This document shows, in pieces, positions 36,856 to 44,766 of a stretch of DNA of 64,000 nt. This stretch comes from Desulfovibrio oxyclinae DSM 11498 (lineage in GTDB: Bacteria; Desulfobacterota; Desulfovibrionia; Desulfovibrionales; Desulfovibrionaceae). The translations under genes were made by a program, and so were the position numbers. The notes under the pieces were generated by a model. It was not told the origin of the DNA. It searched no databases and worked only from the letters and a program-made list of their open reading frames with translations. Where the stretch lies: assembly GCF_000375485.1 (NCBI RefSeq), contig NZ_AQXE01000007.1:111020-175019 (forward strand), written 5' to 3'. Within the stretch, counting starts at the first letter, position 1; the number at the start of each line of letters is the position of its first letter.

Positions 36856-37587
36856 ATGAATCGATTGGATATGTGCATAGAAGTCTTGAAGACAACAAAG
36901 AAGAAAATGCACGTCAAAGAGATCGCCGAGATTATGGTAGTTCGCTACCCGGCCGAATTCGGCAATGAGAATGTTGAGGGGCTTGCTCGAAAAGTCGGAG
37001 CGTCAATCAGCAGTCATATCCGCAGCGCGAAACGGAATGCCATGATATCCAAAGTGCCGAATGGACGGGGCGGGCATCTATCGGGGATGTACAAGGTCCG
37101 GCAGAAACGGAAGAAGGCCGTGCCTGCCAAGCTGCCGAAAGTCACAACCGGCTATACCGGCAAGGCCGGTGAATATGGCCTGTTAAGTGAATTGCTCTTC
37201 AGAGGGTACAATGCTTCGATTATGACGGTCGATGAAGGTATCGACGTTGTCGCCTCCAAGAGAAACAAGTATTTTCACATCCAAGTTAAGACAGCCAACG
37301 TGAACCAGAGTGGGAAATATCAGTTCACCATTCCGGCAAGCAGCTACAAATCGCACGATGCCTCCACGACCTTTTACGTCCTTATTACGCGACGGATTAT
37401 CAATAATTTCTGGAGAAGCGATTATATCATTTTGTCTAGCAGCGACATCGCCCGTTTTATTGCCACTGATGTGATCAATAATGGCAAGAAGTACTCGTTG
37501 CATATCCGATATGAAGGGAATAAGTGTATTCTGAATAAAGAAGAGGATGTTACGTATTTTTTGAATAATTTTGAGCCAATGAAATAG
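36856..37587 (+). CDS. HARE-HTH / PD-(D/E)XK nuclease-like protein
   Basis: A 243-residue two-domain protein. Residues 1-80 match the HARE-HTH fold (V-L-K-T-T-K-K-K-M-H-V-K-E-I-A-E-I-M, then S-S-H-I-R-S-A-K-R-N), found in restriction and DNA-sensing proteins. After a basic linker, the C-terminal half has G-E-Y-G-L-L-S-E-L-L, E-G-I-D-V-V-A and H-I-Q-V-K-T-A, the E...D...Q-x-K pattern of PD-(D/E)XK nucleases. No methyltransferase is next to it, so it is not a standard restriction-modification pair. GAGG lies 6 bases before the ATG; an upstream in-frame ATG is less likely. Confidence 0.7.
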   Translation: MNRLDMCIEVLKTTKKKMHVKEIAEIMVVRYPAEFGNENVEGLARKVGASISSHIRSAKRNAMISKVPNGRGGHLSGMYKVRQKRKKAVPAKLPKVTTGYTGKAGEYGLLSELLFRGYNASIMTVDEGIDVVASKRNKYFHIQVKTANVNQSGKYQFTIPASSYKSHDASTTFYVLITRRIINNFWRSDYIILSSSDIARFIATDVINNGKKYSLHIRYEGNKCILNKEEDVTYFLNNFEPMK

Positions 37588-37718
37588 TCGTTGGGAATGC
37601 CTGTTGTCATGGTGTGAGCTTGTTTTCAGATGGCTTGACTTAATGTTTGGCAGCCTCTAAAAATTGTCTGTCGATAATGAATTCTCGTAAATGAAAATTT
37701 AACCGATTGAGGATCGAT

Positions 37719-37931
37719 ATGCAGAAAAAGAGTGATGAGCACATGGAGAAGTTTGGGTTTGCCGTTGTTTCCGACGAAGACGGCATGGAGAGCGTCGCCT
37801 ACACGGCTTCTTGTTCCGGCAGCCGCTCCGATTGCTGCACCAGGACCTGTTCCGCGGATGCCAACTTCGCTGAAAACGCCGAAGCCTGGGAGCAGTACCT
37901 GGCCGTTAAAGGTGGACAGGTTCAATACTAG
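37719..37931 (+). CDS. 70-residue Cys-rich peptide, candidate precursor for the ThiF enzymes
   Basis: A short acidic peptide: charged N-terminal leader-like part (MQKKSDEHMEKFGFAVVS), a Ser/Cys-rich core C32-S-G-S-R-S-D-C39-C40-T-R-T-C44, and a C-terminal helix-like end (...GGQVQY). A GAGGA sits 7 bases before the ATG, and the first ThiF gene begins 12 bases after the stop. Position immediately before two E1-like adenylating enzymes is that of RiPP-type precursors such as microcin C or pantocin A. It could instead be a small structural Cys peptide; modification is inferred. Confidence 0.6.
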   Translation: MQKKSDEHMEKFGFAVVSDEDGMESVAYTASCSGSRSDCCTRTCSADANFAENAEAWEQYLAVKGGQVQY

Positions 37932-37943
37932 CAGGCAGACACA

Positions 37944-39068
37944 ATGACACATTTATCGGAAGCCTCCGCCCCGGAACTTCGAGACGGGGTGGAGGTTTTT
38001 CTTTATCCTCCAAAGGAAGAAATCTGCTCGGTTCTCTTCCTTTTTTTGTCAAACAGGCGGAGGCTGCGCATTGAATGCAAGCCCGCCTTTACCCTCTTGC
38101 TCAAGGAACTATCTAAGCCGCAGCCGCTGGCGGATTCGTTGGAACGCGCCGGGCTGGTCTTGGATGATGAAACCGAGGCGTTTCTGTCCTTTCTTGAGAC
38201 TGAGGGAATCGTCACCGTGTCCGATCCTCTCGAAACCGACCAGCTTTCGGCCGCGTATATGGAACAATACAAGCGTCAAGTGTATTTCTTGCTGGACATC
38301 CTAAAGTCTCCGGCAAAGGCCCATGAAGTCCAGAAACGGATTTTCGATGCGCACATAACGGTTTTCGGCCTGGGAGCCATTGGCAGCGGCATTCTGCAGC
38401 AACTCTGCATGATGGGATTCAGGCGGTTTACCCTCATCGATTACGCAGAGGTCGAGGAGAACGACATCGCTCGGACGCCTTACAGGATTGCTATGGATGT
38501 CGGCATGCCAAAGGCCGAGGCCGCCAAAGCGCTGGTTGAGGATTTCGCCTTTGATCCACAAGTCGAGATGCACAATGTCAGCCTCAGGACGGACACCGAT
38601 CTCGGCGAGTTGGTCCAGGGAACGTCGCTTATCATCAACACCACCGATCAACCGTACGTCGGATACACCAACATCAAGCTTTCGCGTTACGCTTTGCAGC
38701 ATAGCATTCCGGTGTTGGCTGCTGGTGGGTTCGACGCCCACCTTGCCTCTCTAGGGGAATTGCTGATTCCGCATTTAACACCGTGCGCGGATTGTTACGC
38801 CACGTTTTTTCACGAGAGCTTGAAGGATTGGAAGCCCATTCCCCATCCTGTAAAGGAGCGCGAAGGATGGTTCGGCGGCCTGGGCAGCCTGTCCACGTTC
38901 AGCGCCTCCACGGCCGCGCTGGATATCCTAGGCTACTTCATGAACCCGGAAGACCGAAAGGCGGCTCCCGGCGGTCGGGGCGAATTCCTTTTTCATGACT
39001 ACAGCCTCGACACCTTTGTCGTCGAAAGGGACAAGGAGTGCCTGTCTTGCGGGGAGGGGCACAAATGA
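37944..39068 (+). CDS. ThiF/E1-like adenylyltransferase with N-terminal extension (first of pair)
   Basis: A 374-residue E1-like enzyme. Residues 1-110 form a separate small domain, compatible with a winged-helix peptide-recognition (RRE-type) domain. The Rossmann core has V-F-G-L-G-A-I-G-S-G (nucleotide loop), Y-A-E-V-E-E-N-D-I-A-R, M-P-K-A-E-A (catalytic Lys) and I-I-N-T-T-D-Q-P (Mg-type Asp). Zinc ligands are two C-x2-C pairs (C-A-D-C and C-L-S-C near the end). It should adenylate a carboxyl group, here probably of the upstream peptide. Its stop overlaps the next start (ATGA). Confidence 0.75.
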   Translation: MTHLSEASAPELRDGVEVFLYPPKEEICSVLFLFLSNRRRLRIECKPAFTLLLKELSKPQPLADSLERAGLVLDDETEAFLSFLETEGIVTVSDPLETDQLSAAYMEQYKRQVYFLLDILKSPAKAHEVQKRIFDAHITVFGLGAIGSGILQQLCMMGFRRFTLIDYAEVEENDIARTPYRIAMDVGMPKAEAAKALVEDFAFDPQVEMHNVSLRTDTDLGELVQGTSLIINTTDQPYVGYTNIKLSRYALQHSIPVLAAGGFDAHLASLGELLIPHLTPCADCYATFFHESLKDWKPIPHPVKEREGWFGGLGSLSTFSASTAALDILGYFMNPEDRKAAPGGRGEFLFHDYSLDTFVVERDKECLSCGEGHK

Positions 39069-40180
39069 GCCGATATAGCGAGGAATGCTTTCGGCTCCGC
39101 CCGTCCGTCTCATTCGTGCCCATGCCGCAGGAGGGGACCTACCAATTCTTTGTTTCGGACATCAGGCAGAGCTTCAACCTTGCCTTTGCCGATGAGGATT
39201 ACGTCAGGATTCTGTCCAACCTAGATGGGAGCCTGCCGTATGCCAAGCTGGCGGAAACCTACGCCCTTGATGATCGGCAACTTGTCGGGCTGGAGCGGCT
39301 TTTCGACGTCCTGATCGAGCGGTGCGCCGTGGAAGATGTGCAGGTTGTAGCGTCCCGCGAATCCGATCCGTTTCGGCGGGTGAAGACGTTCATCGGCTCC
39401 TATGTCCCATATTACGATGTCGAAGCCGCCTGGCAGCGGGTAGCGGATAGTCATGCTGTCGTGATCGGGGCCGGGGGCGTCGGAAGCTGGGTCGTCTCCC
39501 TGTTGGCGCAAATGGGGGTCAAGCATTTTACGGTGCTCGATGACGACGTGGTAAAGCCTCATAACCTGAACCGCTCCTTGTTCTCCAGAGATGATGTGGG
39601 AAGCCTCAAAACCCTAGCCTTGGAAAAGATGCTCAACTCGCGCCGGGATGAGTCTTATACGGTCAAGGCCGTCGAAGAGAAGCTGGAGAGCTCGGAGCGG
39701 CTGATCGCATTATTAAGGGGTGATTCGCAGTCGCAGACAGTCCTGATCAATTGCGCGGATTTTCCTTCGGTCGCCCACACGTCGGCGATCATCAACGAGG
39801 CGGCCTTTGCGCTCGACCTGCCCTACATAATTGCCGGTGGCTACAACATGCACCTCAGCCTGGTTGGGCCGACGATTATCCCCGGCAAGACGCCGTGCTT
39901 TCACTGTATCTCGCACGGTATGGACCAACTCAAAGTAGCCGAGATCGAAGGAGCGGAGCGTGTCGTCAAGGAACACCGCAATCTCGGGAATCTAGCCCCT
40001 TTGGCAGCGATTTCCGCATCTTTTGTCGCCAACGAATGCTTGAAGTTGTTGCTTGGGCTGCCGAATTTGAAACCGACCATGATCGGCAAGCGTGGCGAGT
40101 TCAATTTTTTCACGAAGAAACTGGTGTTGGAAGAGTATGGCGTGTGGGATGAATGTCCGTATTGTGCACGGAGGAAGTAA
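39065..40180 (+). CDS. ThiF/E1-like adenylyltransferase with N-terminal extension (second of pair)
   Basis: A 371-residue paralogue-type E1-like enzyme with the same layout: an N-terminal domain of about 120 residues (T-Y-Q-F-F-V-S-D-I-R-Q ... S-N-L-D-G-S-L-P-Y-A-K-L-A), then V-I-G-A-G-G-V-G-S-W, L-D-D-D-V-V-K-P-H-N-L-N-R, the conserved Lys in S-L-K-T-L, N-C-A-D, and zinc pairs C-F-H-C and C-P-Y-C. Both copies keep their catalytic residues, so they may act as a heterodimer or in sequence. The start at 39065 overlaps the previous stop; a GAGGGG precedes it. Confidence 0.75.
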   Translation: MSRYSEECFRLRPSVSFVPMPQEGTYQFFVSDIRQSFNLAFADEDYVRILSNLDGSLPYAKLAETYALDDRQLVGLERLFDVLIERCAVEDVQVVASRESDPFRRVKTFIGSYVPYYDVEAAWQRVADSHAVVIGAGGVGSWVVSLLAQMGVKHFTVLDDDVVKPHNLNRSLFSRDDVGSLKTLALEKMLNSRRDESYTVKAVEEKLESSERLIALLRGDSQSQTVLINCADFPSVAHTSAIINEAAFALDLPYIIAGGYNMHLSLVGPTIIPGKTPCFHCISHGMDQLKVAEIEGAERVVKEHRNLGNLAPLAAISASFVANECLKLLLGLPNLKPTMIGKRGEFNFFTKKLVLEEYGVWDECPYCARRK

Positions 40181-41293
40181 ATGGGTGTTTTGTTTGATTT
40201 TTCAAAATGTTTTTCTCGTTCAATGTTTTTCATATTTGTCTTTGTTGTTGCATTAGCATTTGTCTTTTTCTTGTTGTTAACACTAAAGATAGTAGACTAT
40301 TCTTTTGTTCCAAGCATAAAAACTATAACGCAAAGCACATCTGAGTCTATGGCAAGAGGGTTTGACCCGTTTCAGACATATCGAGATTTTGTTACTACGA
40401 CAACTGGCCTACTTACTTTAATAATTGGTGCAATTGGAATAGGATCATTTATATCCTTTAGAAAATTTAAAGAAGAAGAAGCCAAGATTACTGATAGAAG
40501 AAATCAGCTTGATATGTTTTTGAAAATTGAAGAGGGACGTAATATCTCTGAATCAGAAGCAACCTACTCTACTGCAATCAAGCTTTATGATGAGGCGGAA
40601 AGGTTACATAGCAAATACCACATGCTATATACGTTAAGAGGCGAAGCATACTATTATAGGAATAGAACTGGTGATCTTCAGAATGCAATTAAAGATTTTG
40701 AAGTGGCTATAGAGTTAAAGAAGAATTCATCTAGAGCTTGGTTTGGGCTTGGACAAGCTCGTTTTAGGTTAGTAAGGAGAAAACATTGTAATATAAACAA
40801 TCTTGAAAGGCATCTTGAGAACGAAGATGTTGCCGATTTGAAAATTGCTGACAATGAAGGGGTTATAGATAGAAAGAAAGAGACACGAGAAGCAATGGAA
40901 GACATAGAAAAGGCAATTAGTTTTCAATACGCTGAAGCTCCTGCACGTCTTGAGCTGGGTAAAATGTATAAATCTATTGGTGATAATAAAGGCGCTCTAA
41001 AACAATACAAGCTGGCATACGAGAGCAATAAAGCACATGCTGCCTGCGGTTTTACATACGCTTTACTATGGTTGTCAGAGAACGATGATTGTTTAGAGAA
41101 AGCAAAAGAAGAAGGCATTCTCGACATAATAAGGAAGGCCAGTGTATACGATGTATACAACAGCAAGGCTGCGTATGCATTGTTGTGGTATTTATATAGC
41201 AAAGTGCCTGAATTGGGGGGCGCAGAAAAAGCCAAATCGATGACAGATTCGTTGGTCATAAACGAACTATTTGAATTGAGGGAAACTGTTTAA
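40181..41293 (+). CDS. TPR-repeat membrane protein, strikingly AT-rich
   Basis: A 370-residue protein with two membrane helices (about 13-35 and 75-95) and a large cytoplasmic part with tetratricopeptide-like repeats: Y-S-T-A-I-K-L-Y-D-E-A-E-R-L, L-R-G-E-A-Y-Y-Y ... A-I-K-D-F-E-V-A-I-E-L, A-L-K-Q-Y-K-L-A-Y-E-S. It begins directly after the ThiF stop (GGAGG just upstream) and ends 2 bases before the UvrA-like gene, so it belongs to the cassette. Its base composition is clearly more AT-rich than its neighbours, suggesting a different origin. Confidence 0.7.
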   Translation: MGVLFDFSKCFSRSMFFIFVFVVALAFVFFLLLTLKIVDYSFVPSIKTITQSTSESMARGFDPFQTYRDFVTTTTGLLTLIIGAIGIGSFISFRKFKEEEAKITDRRNQLDMFLKIEEGRNISESEATYSTAIKLYDEAERLHSKYHMLYTLRGEAYYYRNRTGDLQNAIKDFEVAIELKKNSSRAWFGLGQARFRLVRRKHCNINNLERHLENEDVADLKIADNEGVIDRKKETREAMEDIEKAISFQYAEAPARLELGKMYKSIGDNKGALKQYKLAYESNKAHAACGFTYALLWLSENDDCLEKAKEEGILDIIRKASVYDVYNSKAAYALLWYLYSKVPELGGAEKAKSMTDSLVINELFELRETV

Positions 41294-41295
41294 AA

Positions 41296-43470
41296 ATGAT
41301 GTTTACCCTCCACGGCATAGAAACCAACAACCTCAATTCGGTTGACGTTTCCATCCCGCATGGACAGATAACCGCCGTTGTCGGCGGGAGCGGGGCGGGC
41401 AAAACCTCTTTAGCGTTCCATACACTCTACGCGCTCTGCAAGAACGAACTCGACATCATCTCCGGAGTCCCGGCCAGTCATCGTCCCAAGGTTCGAGATC
41501 ATACCAATCTGCTCCCGGCCATCGCGTTGAAGCAGAAGAATGCCAACGTCAATCCACGGTCGAGCGTCTTCAGCTATCTCGGGCTCGACAAGTTGTTTCT
41601 GCCCCTGTTTGTGCAGGCCAACCCGGACATCAAGCGGAATATCCTAGCCCAGAACAATCCTGCCAACTATTGCCCGGCCTGCAAAGGGCTCGGCGTCGTC
41701 TTTCAGCCCGATCCGGCCCGGATTGTCGATCTACACAAGCCCCTTACGGACAAGCCGTTCATTTCCTGGAATAATTTCCTTTCCAATCATTACTATCCGT
41801 TACTTAAAGCCTTCTGCTCGAAGCGTGGTATCGACACAACCAAGTCCATTTCACAGTTGCCGTCCCGGCAGCAGGAGTTGCTGCTCCATGGGGCCGACGA
41901 AAAGCAGTTCCAGGTTAAGTACAAGCAAAAAAAACGCTACTGTCAGAAACAGTTTCCCTTTATCGGAGCCATCCGGGAGATTCAGGACTGCTGCGAAGAT
42001 CTGCAGAAGCCGGGTAACCGGCAGAAAGCCAAGTCGTATATCGCCGAGCAGGTCTGTCCGGAGTGCCATGGAGCAAGGTTTTTTAAGGATCTCTCGAAGT
42101 ACACGGTTAACGGCTGGACGATCCACGACATCCTCTTGTCGAGCTTTAATGCGTTGCTTTCTTTCATCCAATCAATCCCGACTCATGAGTTCGCAGTAAA
42201 CAAATTGAAGGCCCTGGTTTCCAACGTCGTCAGGAACAACCTGGGCTACCTCGCCTCGATGCGCTCGATACCATCCCTTTCCGGGGGAGAGTTCCAACGG
42301 CTGCAACTGGCCTCGGTGCTCAACTCGGACTTCACGAATCTGCTCTACGTAATCGATGAGGTTTCTTCTTCATTGCACGTTGCGGAGTACCCGAACGTCA
42401 TTTCTCAACTCCAGTCATTGAAAAAACGCAATTCCACCCTGGTCATGGTCGAACACGAACTGGAATTCATTGAGAAAGCCGACAACCTGATAGCCCTTGA
42501 GGATGGCAGGGTGATCGACTCAACGAATTGGCTTCAAAGACAGCGGGAGGTCTCCGTTGACCGTACCAACATCGAACCACGCGGCACTATGGATTTCACA
42601 GTCCACGGCGTCCACAATATCCGCCACCTTGATGTCTCCCTGCCCATGGGCTGTCTCATCGGCTGTTGCGGCGTGTCCGGTTCGGGCAAGTCCTCTTTTG
42701 CCAAGACCATCTCGGGCAAAACTGGCGTTGAGTACATCAGTCAGGGAACGATCCAGGGGAACAGCAACTCTACAGTGGCGACCTTTCTCAAGCTCATGCA
42801 GCCGATTGATACGTTTTTATGTAAAGCTCTGGATACTCCGCCGAAGACTTTCTTGTTCAACAACAGACCCAGCCAATGCCCCGCTTGCGAGGGCAAGGGG
42901 TATGTAGAACAGGAAGCCTCGTTTGGACATGCGTATCGTTCCGTATGCGAGGCCTGTGAGGGCAGACGTTACAATCCCGAAGTTCTTGCATACCGAATTA
43001 ACTCGCTCACCGTTCATGACATCCTGACGATGACAGTTACCGAGTTGTCGGCAGCCGGGGTGTTCGTGGAAAACAGGAAGATTGCTGCCAAATTGGAGGA
43101 CATGATCAGCATCGGTCTGGGGCACCTGACCCTTTTCAGGCCCACCAGCGAACTCTCTGGCGGGGAAGCGCAACGGATCAAGCTTCTGTCTCGGGTGAAG
43201 GCCAATCTCAAAAACACCTTCCTCATCATCGACGAGCCCGCCAACGGCCTGGAGCGAGACGATACAAAGCGTCTGATCGGATTTCTGGACAGGCTGCTCA
43301 TCAAGGCAAAGGGGATCATGGTCATCGAGCACAACCTGTTCTTGCTGAAAAGCATGGACTACATCTTGGAGTTCGGCCCTCGCGGCGGCGACGAGGGCGG
43401 CAACATTGTTTTTCAGGGCCGCATTGAGGATATGGAAGACTCGGAGTCTATTCTCATGGATTATATTTAG
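41296..43470 (+). CDS. UvrA-like ABC ATPase, short form lacking the UvrB-binding region
   Basis: A 724-residue twin ABC ATPase of the UvrA family (about 940 residues in repair UvrA). Half 1: Walker A V-V-G-G-S-G-A-G-K-T-S, zinc fingers C-P-A-C and C-P-E-C-H-G-A-R, signature L-S-G-G-E-F-Q-R, Walker B Y-V-I-D-E-V. Half 2: Walker A G-V-S-G-S-G-K-S-S, a C-P-A-C-x19-C-E-A-C finger, L-S-G-G-E-A-Q-R, I-I-D-E-P. The missing part matches the UvrB-interaction region absent from UvrA2/DrrC-type proteins, which protect against DNA-binding drugs. Self-immunity to the cassette's product is therefore plausible, but inferred. Confidence 0.75.
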   Translation: MMFTLHGIETNNLNSVDVSIPHGQITAVVGGSGAGKTSLAFHTLYALCKNELDIISGVPASHRPKVRDHTNLLPAIALKQKNANVNPRSSVFSYLGLDKLFLPLFVQANPDIKRNILAQNNPANYCPACKGLGVVFQPDPARIVDLHKPLTDKPFISWNNFLSNHYYPLLKAFCSKRGIDTTKSISQLPSRQQELLLHGADEKQFQVKYKQKKRYCQKQFPFIGAIREIQDCCEDLQKPGNRQKAKSYIAEQVCPECHGARFFKDLSKYTVNGWTIHDILLSSFNALLSFIQSIPTHEFAVNKLKALVSNVVRNNLGYLASMRSIPSLSGGEFQRLQLASVLNSDFTNLLYVIDEVSSSLHVAEYPNVISQLQSLKKRNSTLVMVEHELEFIEKADNLIALEDGRVIDSTNWLQRQREVSVDRTNIEPRGTMDFTVHGVHNIRHLDVSLPMGCLIGCCGVSGSGKSSFAKTISGKTGVEYISQGTIQGNSNSTVATFLKLMQPIDTFLCKALDTPPKTFLFNNRPSQCPACEGKGYVEQEASFGHAYRSVCEACEGRRYNPEVLAYRINSLTVHDILTMTVTELSAAGVFVENRKIAAKLEDMISIGLGHLTLFRPTSELSGGEAQRIKLLSRVKANLKNTFLIIDEPANGLERDDTKRLIGFLDRLLIKAKGIMVIEHNLFLLKSMDYILEFGPRGGDEGGNIVFQGRIEDMEDSESILMDYI

Positions 43471-43527
43471 GCATTCGCGCCGCGAGCCCGTTTAAATGCC
43501 AAGACCGCCCCAGTGAAGTCGTGTTCG

Positions 43528-43545
43528 TGTCCGCTATATGTCCGC
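43528..43545 (+). repeat. paired TGTCCGC heptamers near the right end (candidate integrase arm site)
   Basis: TGTCCGCTATATGTCCGC has the same double-heptamer layout (11-base period) as 21332-21349 and the same orientation. It sits 143 bases inside the right attachment core. See the left copy for the reasoning. Confidence 0.5.
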
Positions 43546-43687
43546 TTTTCTCACGACGCCCAGCGAAATCAGCGACATTCCGCGCTTTCTGCACATCATG
43601 CTACAGTGTATTTCGAGTAAGCTTGGCGGCAAACAAGTCCATTGTTGTTGTGTGGTTAGATGGTCATATAAGTTGAACGTCCTCAAA

Positions 43688-43733
43688 AATGGCATTCAAG
43701 AGGTCGTCAGTTCGATTCTGTCCAGCTCCACCA
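43688..43733 (+). repeat. right attachment site (attR), duplicated tRNA-Ala 3' half
   Basis: The 46 bases match the tRNA at 21215-21260 with five differences, all in the T-arm, and end in the same AGCTCCACCA. Without the 5' half it is not a functional tRNA. By the crossover logic its T-arm (GTCAG ... CTGTC) is the original host sequence. The terminator at 43742-43778 follows at the normal distance. Confidence 0.85.
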
Positions 43734-43741
43734 ATTTTCCA

Positions 43742-43778
43742 AGAGGTTATTCAGTTATCTGGATAACCTCTTTTTTTG
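43742..43778 (+). terminator. intrinsic terminator after attR (original tRNA-Ala terminator)
   Basis: AGAGGTTAT (43742-43750) pairs with ATAACCTCT (43763-43771) and a run of seven T follows. It lies 8 bases after the duplicated tRNA end, so before integration it terminated the tRNA gene. Confidence 0.8.
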
Positions 43779-43879
43779 TTTGGCCTTATTCAACAATTGC
43801 AAGATAACCAGATCTCGTATGATGATGTATCGTTTTCCATAGCTATAATGATCGTTTATTCAATGTAGTCTAATAAAAA

Positions 43880-44602
43880 CTACTCATCAAAGAGGCATGG
43901 AAAATGGGTCGTGACATCGGCTGGTCCGGTTTCCTCGCCGCGCAGGTAGTTGTAGACGTTCATGTCGTGCACCACCTGTAGCCACAGGGGCGGGCCTTCG
44001 GCCTGTATGACTTCCGAGACATTGTAGATGGATGGGTGATCCACCCAGAAGACGGTGTTGGGCGACGCAGATGGTTCCAGCAGTGAAACAAAGGCGTTCG
44101 TCATGTCCCGAAAGTCGAAAAATCTCCCTTCCTTGTACTGGAGCCCGTTTGGGAAGTTGATATACAGCGTTTCCTGCCTTTCGAGGTTTTCTTCCTCTAT
44201 CTGATTGCAGATGGTCTGCAACGTCCTGACGAAGTTGACGGAGAGGGCGTCATCATTGTCGAGGCGCGTGCTGAGGTACCACTTTGCTGCCGGTGCGGTC
44301 TCCTTCATCTTTTCAACGACAGTGGGGATCGTCGTTTCATAGGAATCGCAGTAAACGGGAACGAAATTCTTCTGCCGGGCGAATATGTTGATGAGCCGCC
44401 GATATCGTTCGGGCGTGCGTGTGTCGAAGAGCACCAGCCACGTGAAGTTGTCTTCGGTCTGAGCCGTCACGGTGGGGAAGCAGTATTTGCGAAACAGCTC
44501 GAACCGAAGCGCGAGCCACGTGTCTTCCAGTCTGGCCGGAAAGTCCATCGGATAGATGTTCACGTTGAACCGGGTGATGATGAAGTGGTGGAAGTCGAGC
44601 AT
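43880..44602 (-). CDS. rhamnosyltransferase-like glycosyltransferase
   Basis: A 240-residue protein resembling the Rhamno_transf family (PF11316, GT-A type). Characteristic stretches are I-T-R-F-N-V near the N-terminus, R-F-E-L-F-R-K-Y-C-F-P-T-V-T-A-Q-T-E-D-N-F-T-W-L-V and the D-x-D-like R-L-D-N-D-D-A-L near residue 117. It probably acts on a surface polysaccharide. It is transcribed leftward toward the island's right end and is backbone by composition. Confidence 0.7.
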   Translation of the reverse strand: MLDFHHFIITRFNVNIYPMDFPARLEDTWLALRFELFRKYCFPTVTAQTEDNFTWLVLFDTRTPERYRRLINIFARQKNFVPVYCDSYETTIPTVVEKMKETAPAAKWYLSTRLDNDDALSVNFVRTLQTICNQIEEENLERQETLYINFPNGLQYKEGRFFDFRDMTNAFVSLLEPSASPNTVFWVDHPSIYNVSEVIQAEGPPLWLQVVHDMNVYNYLRGEETGPADVTTHFPCLFDE

Positions 44603-44766
44603 TATCCTTCATAGCCAAAAGGCAAGCTCCAAGTAAAGATGCACGCCAAATGCGCTTGGATAATGGCCAACCTCGCGGAACCCTTTGACGTGGTTCGGCT
44701 ATATCGGTAAGGCAGAATAGAATCGCCTTGCCCGGTGATGCCGATGTGCAAGCACAAGGAGGTCCG

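Noticed and set aside
43538..43807. 89-codon open frame across attR
   Set aside because: It is interrupted in meaning by the tRNA fragment and the terminator; no ribosome binding site.
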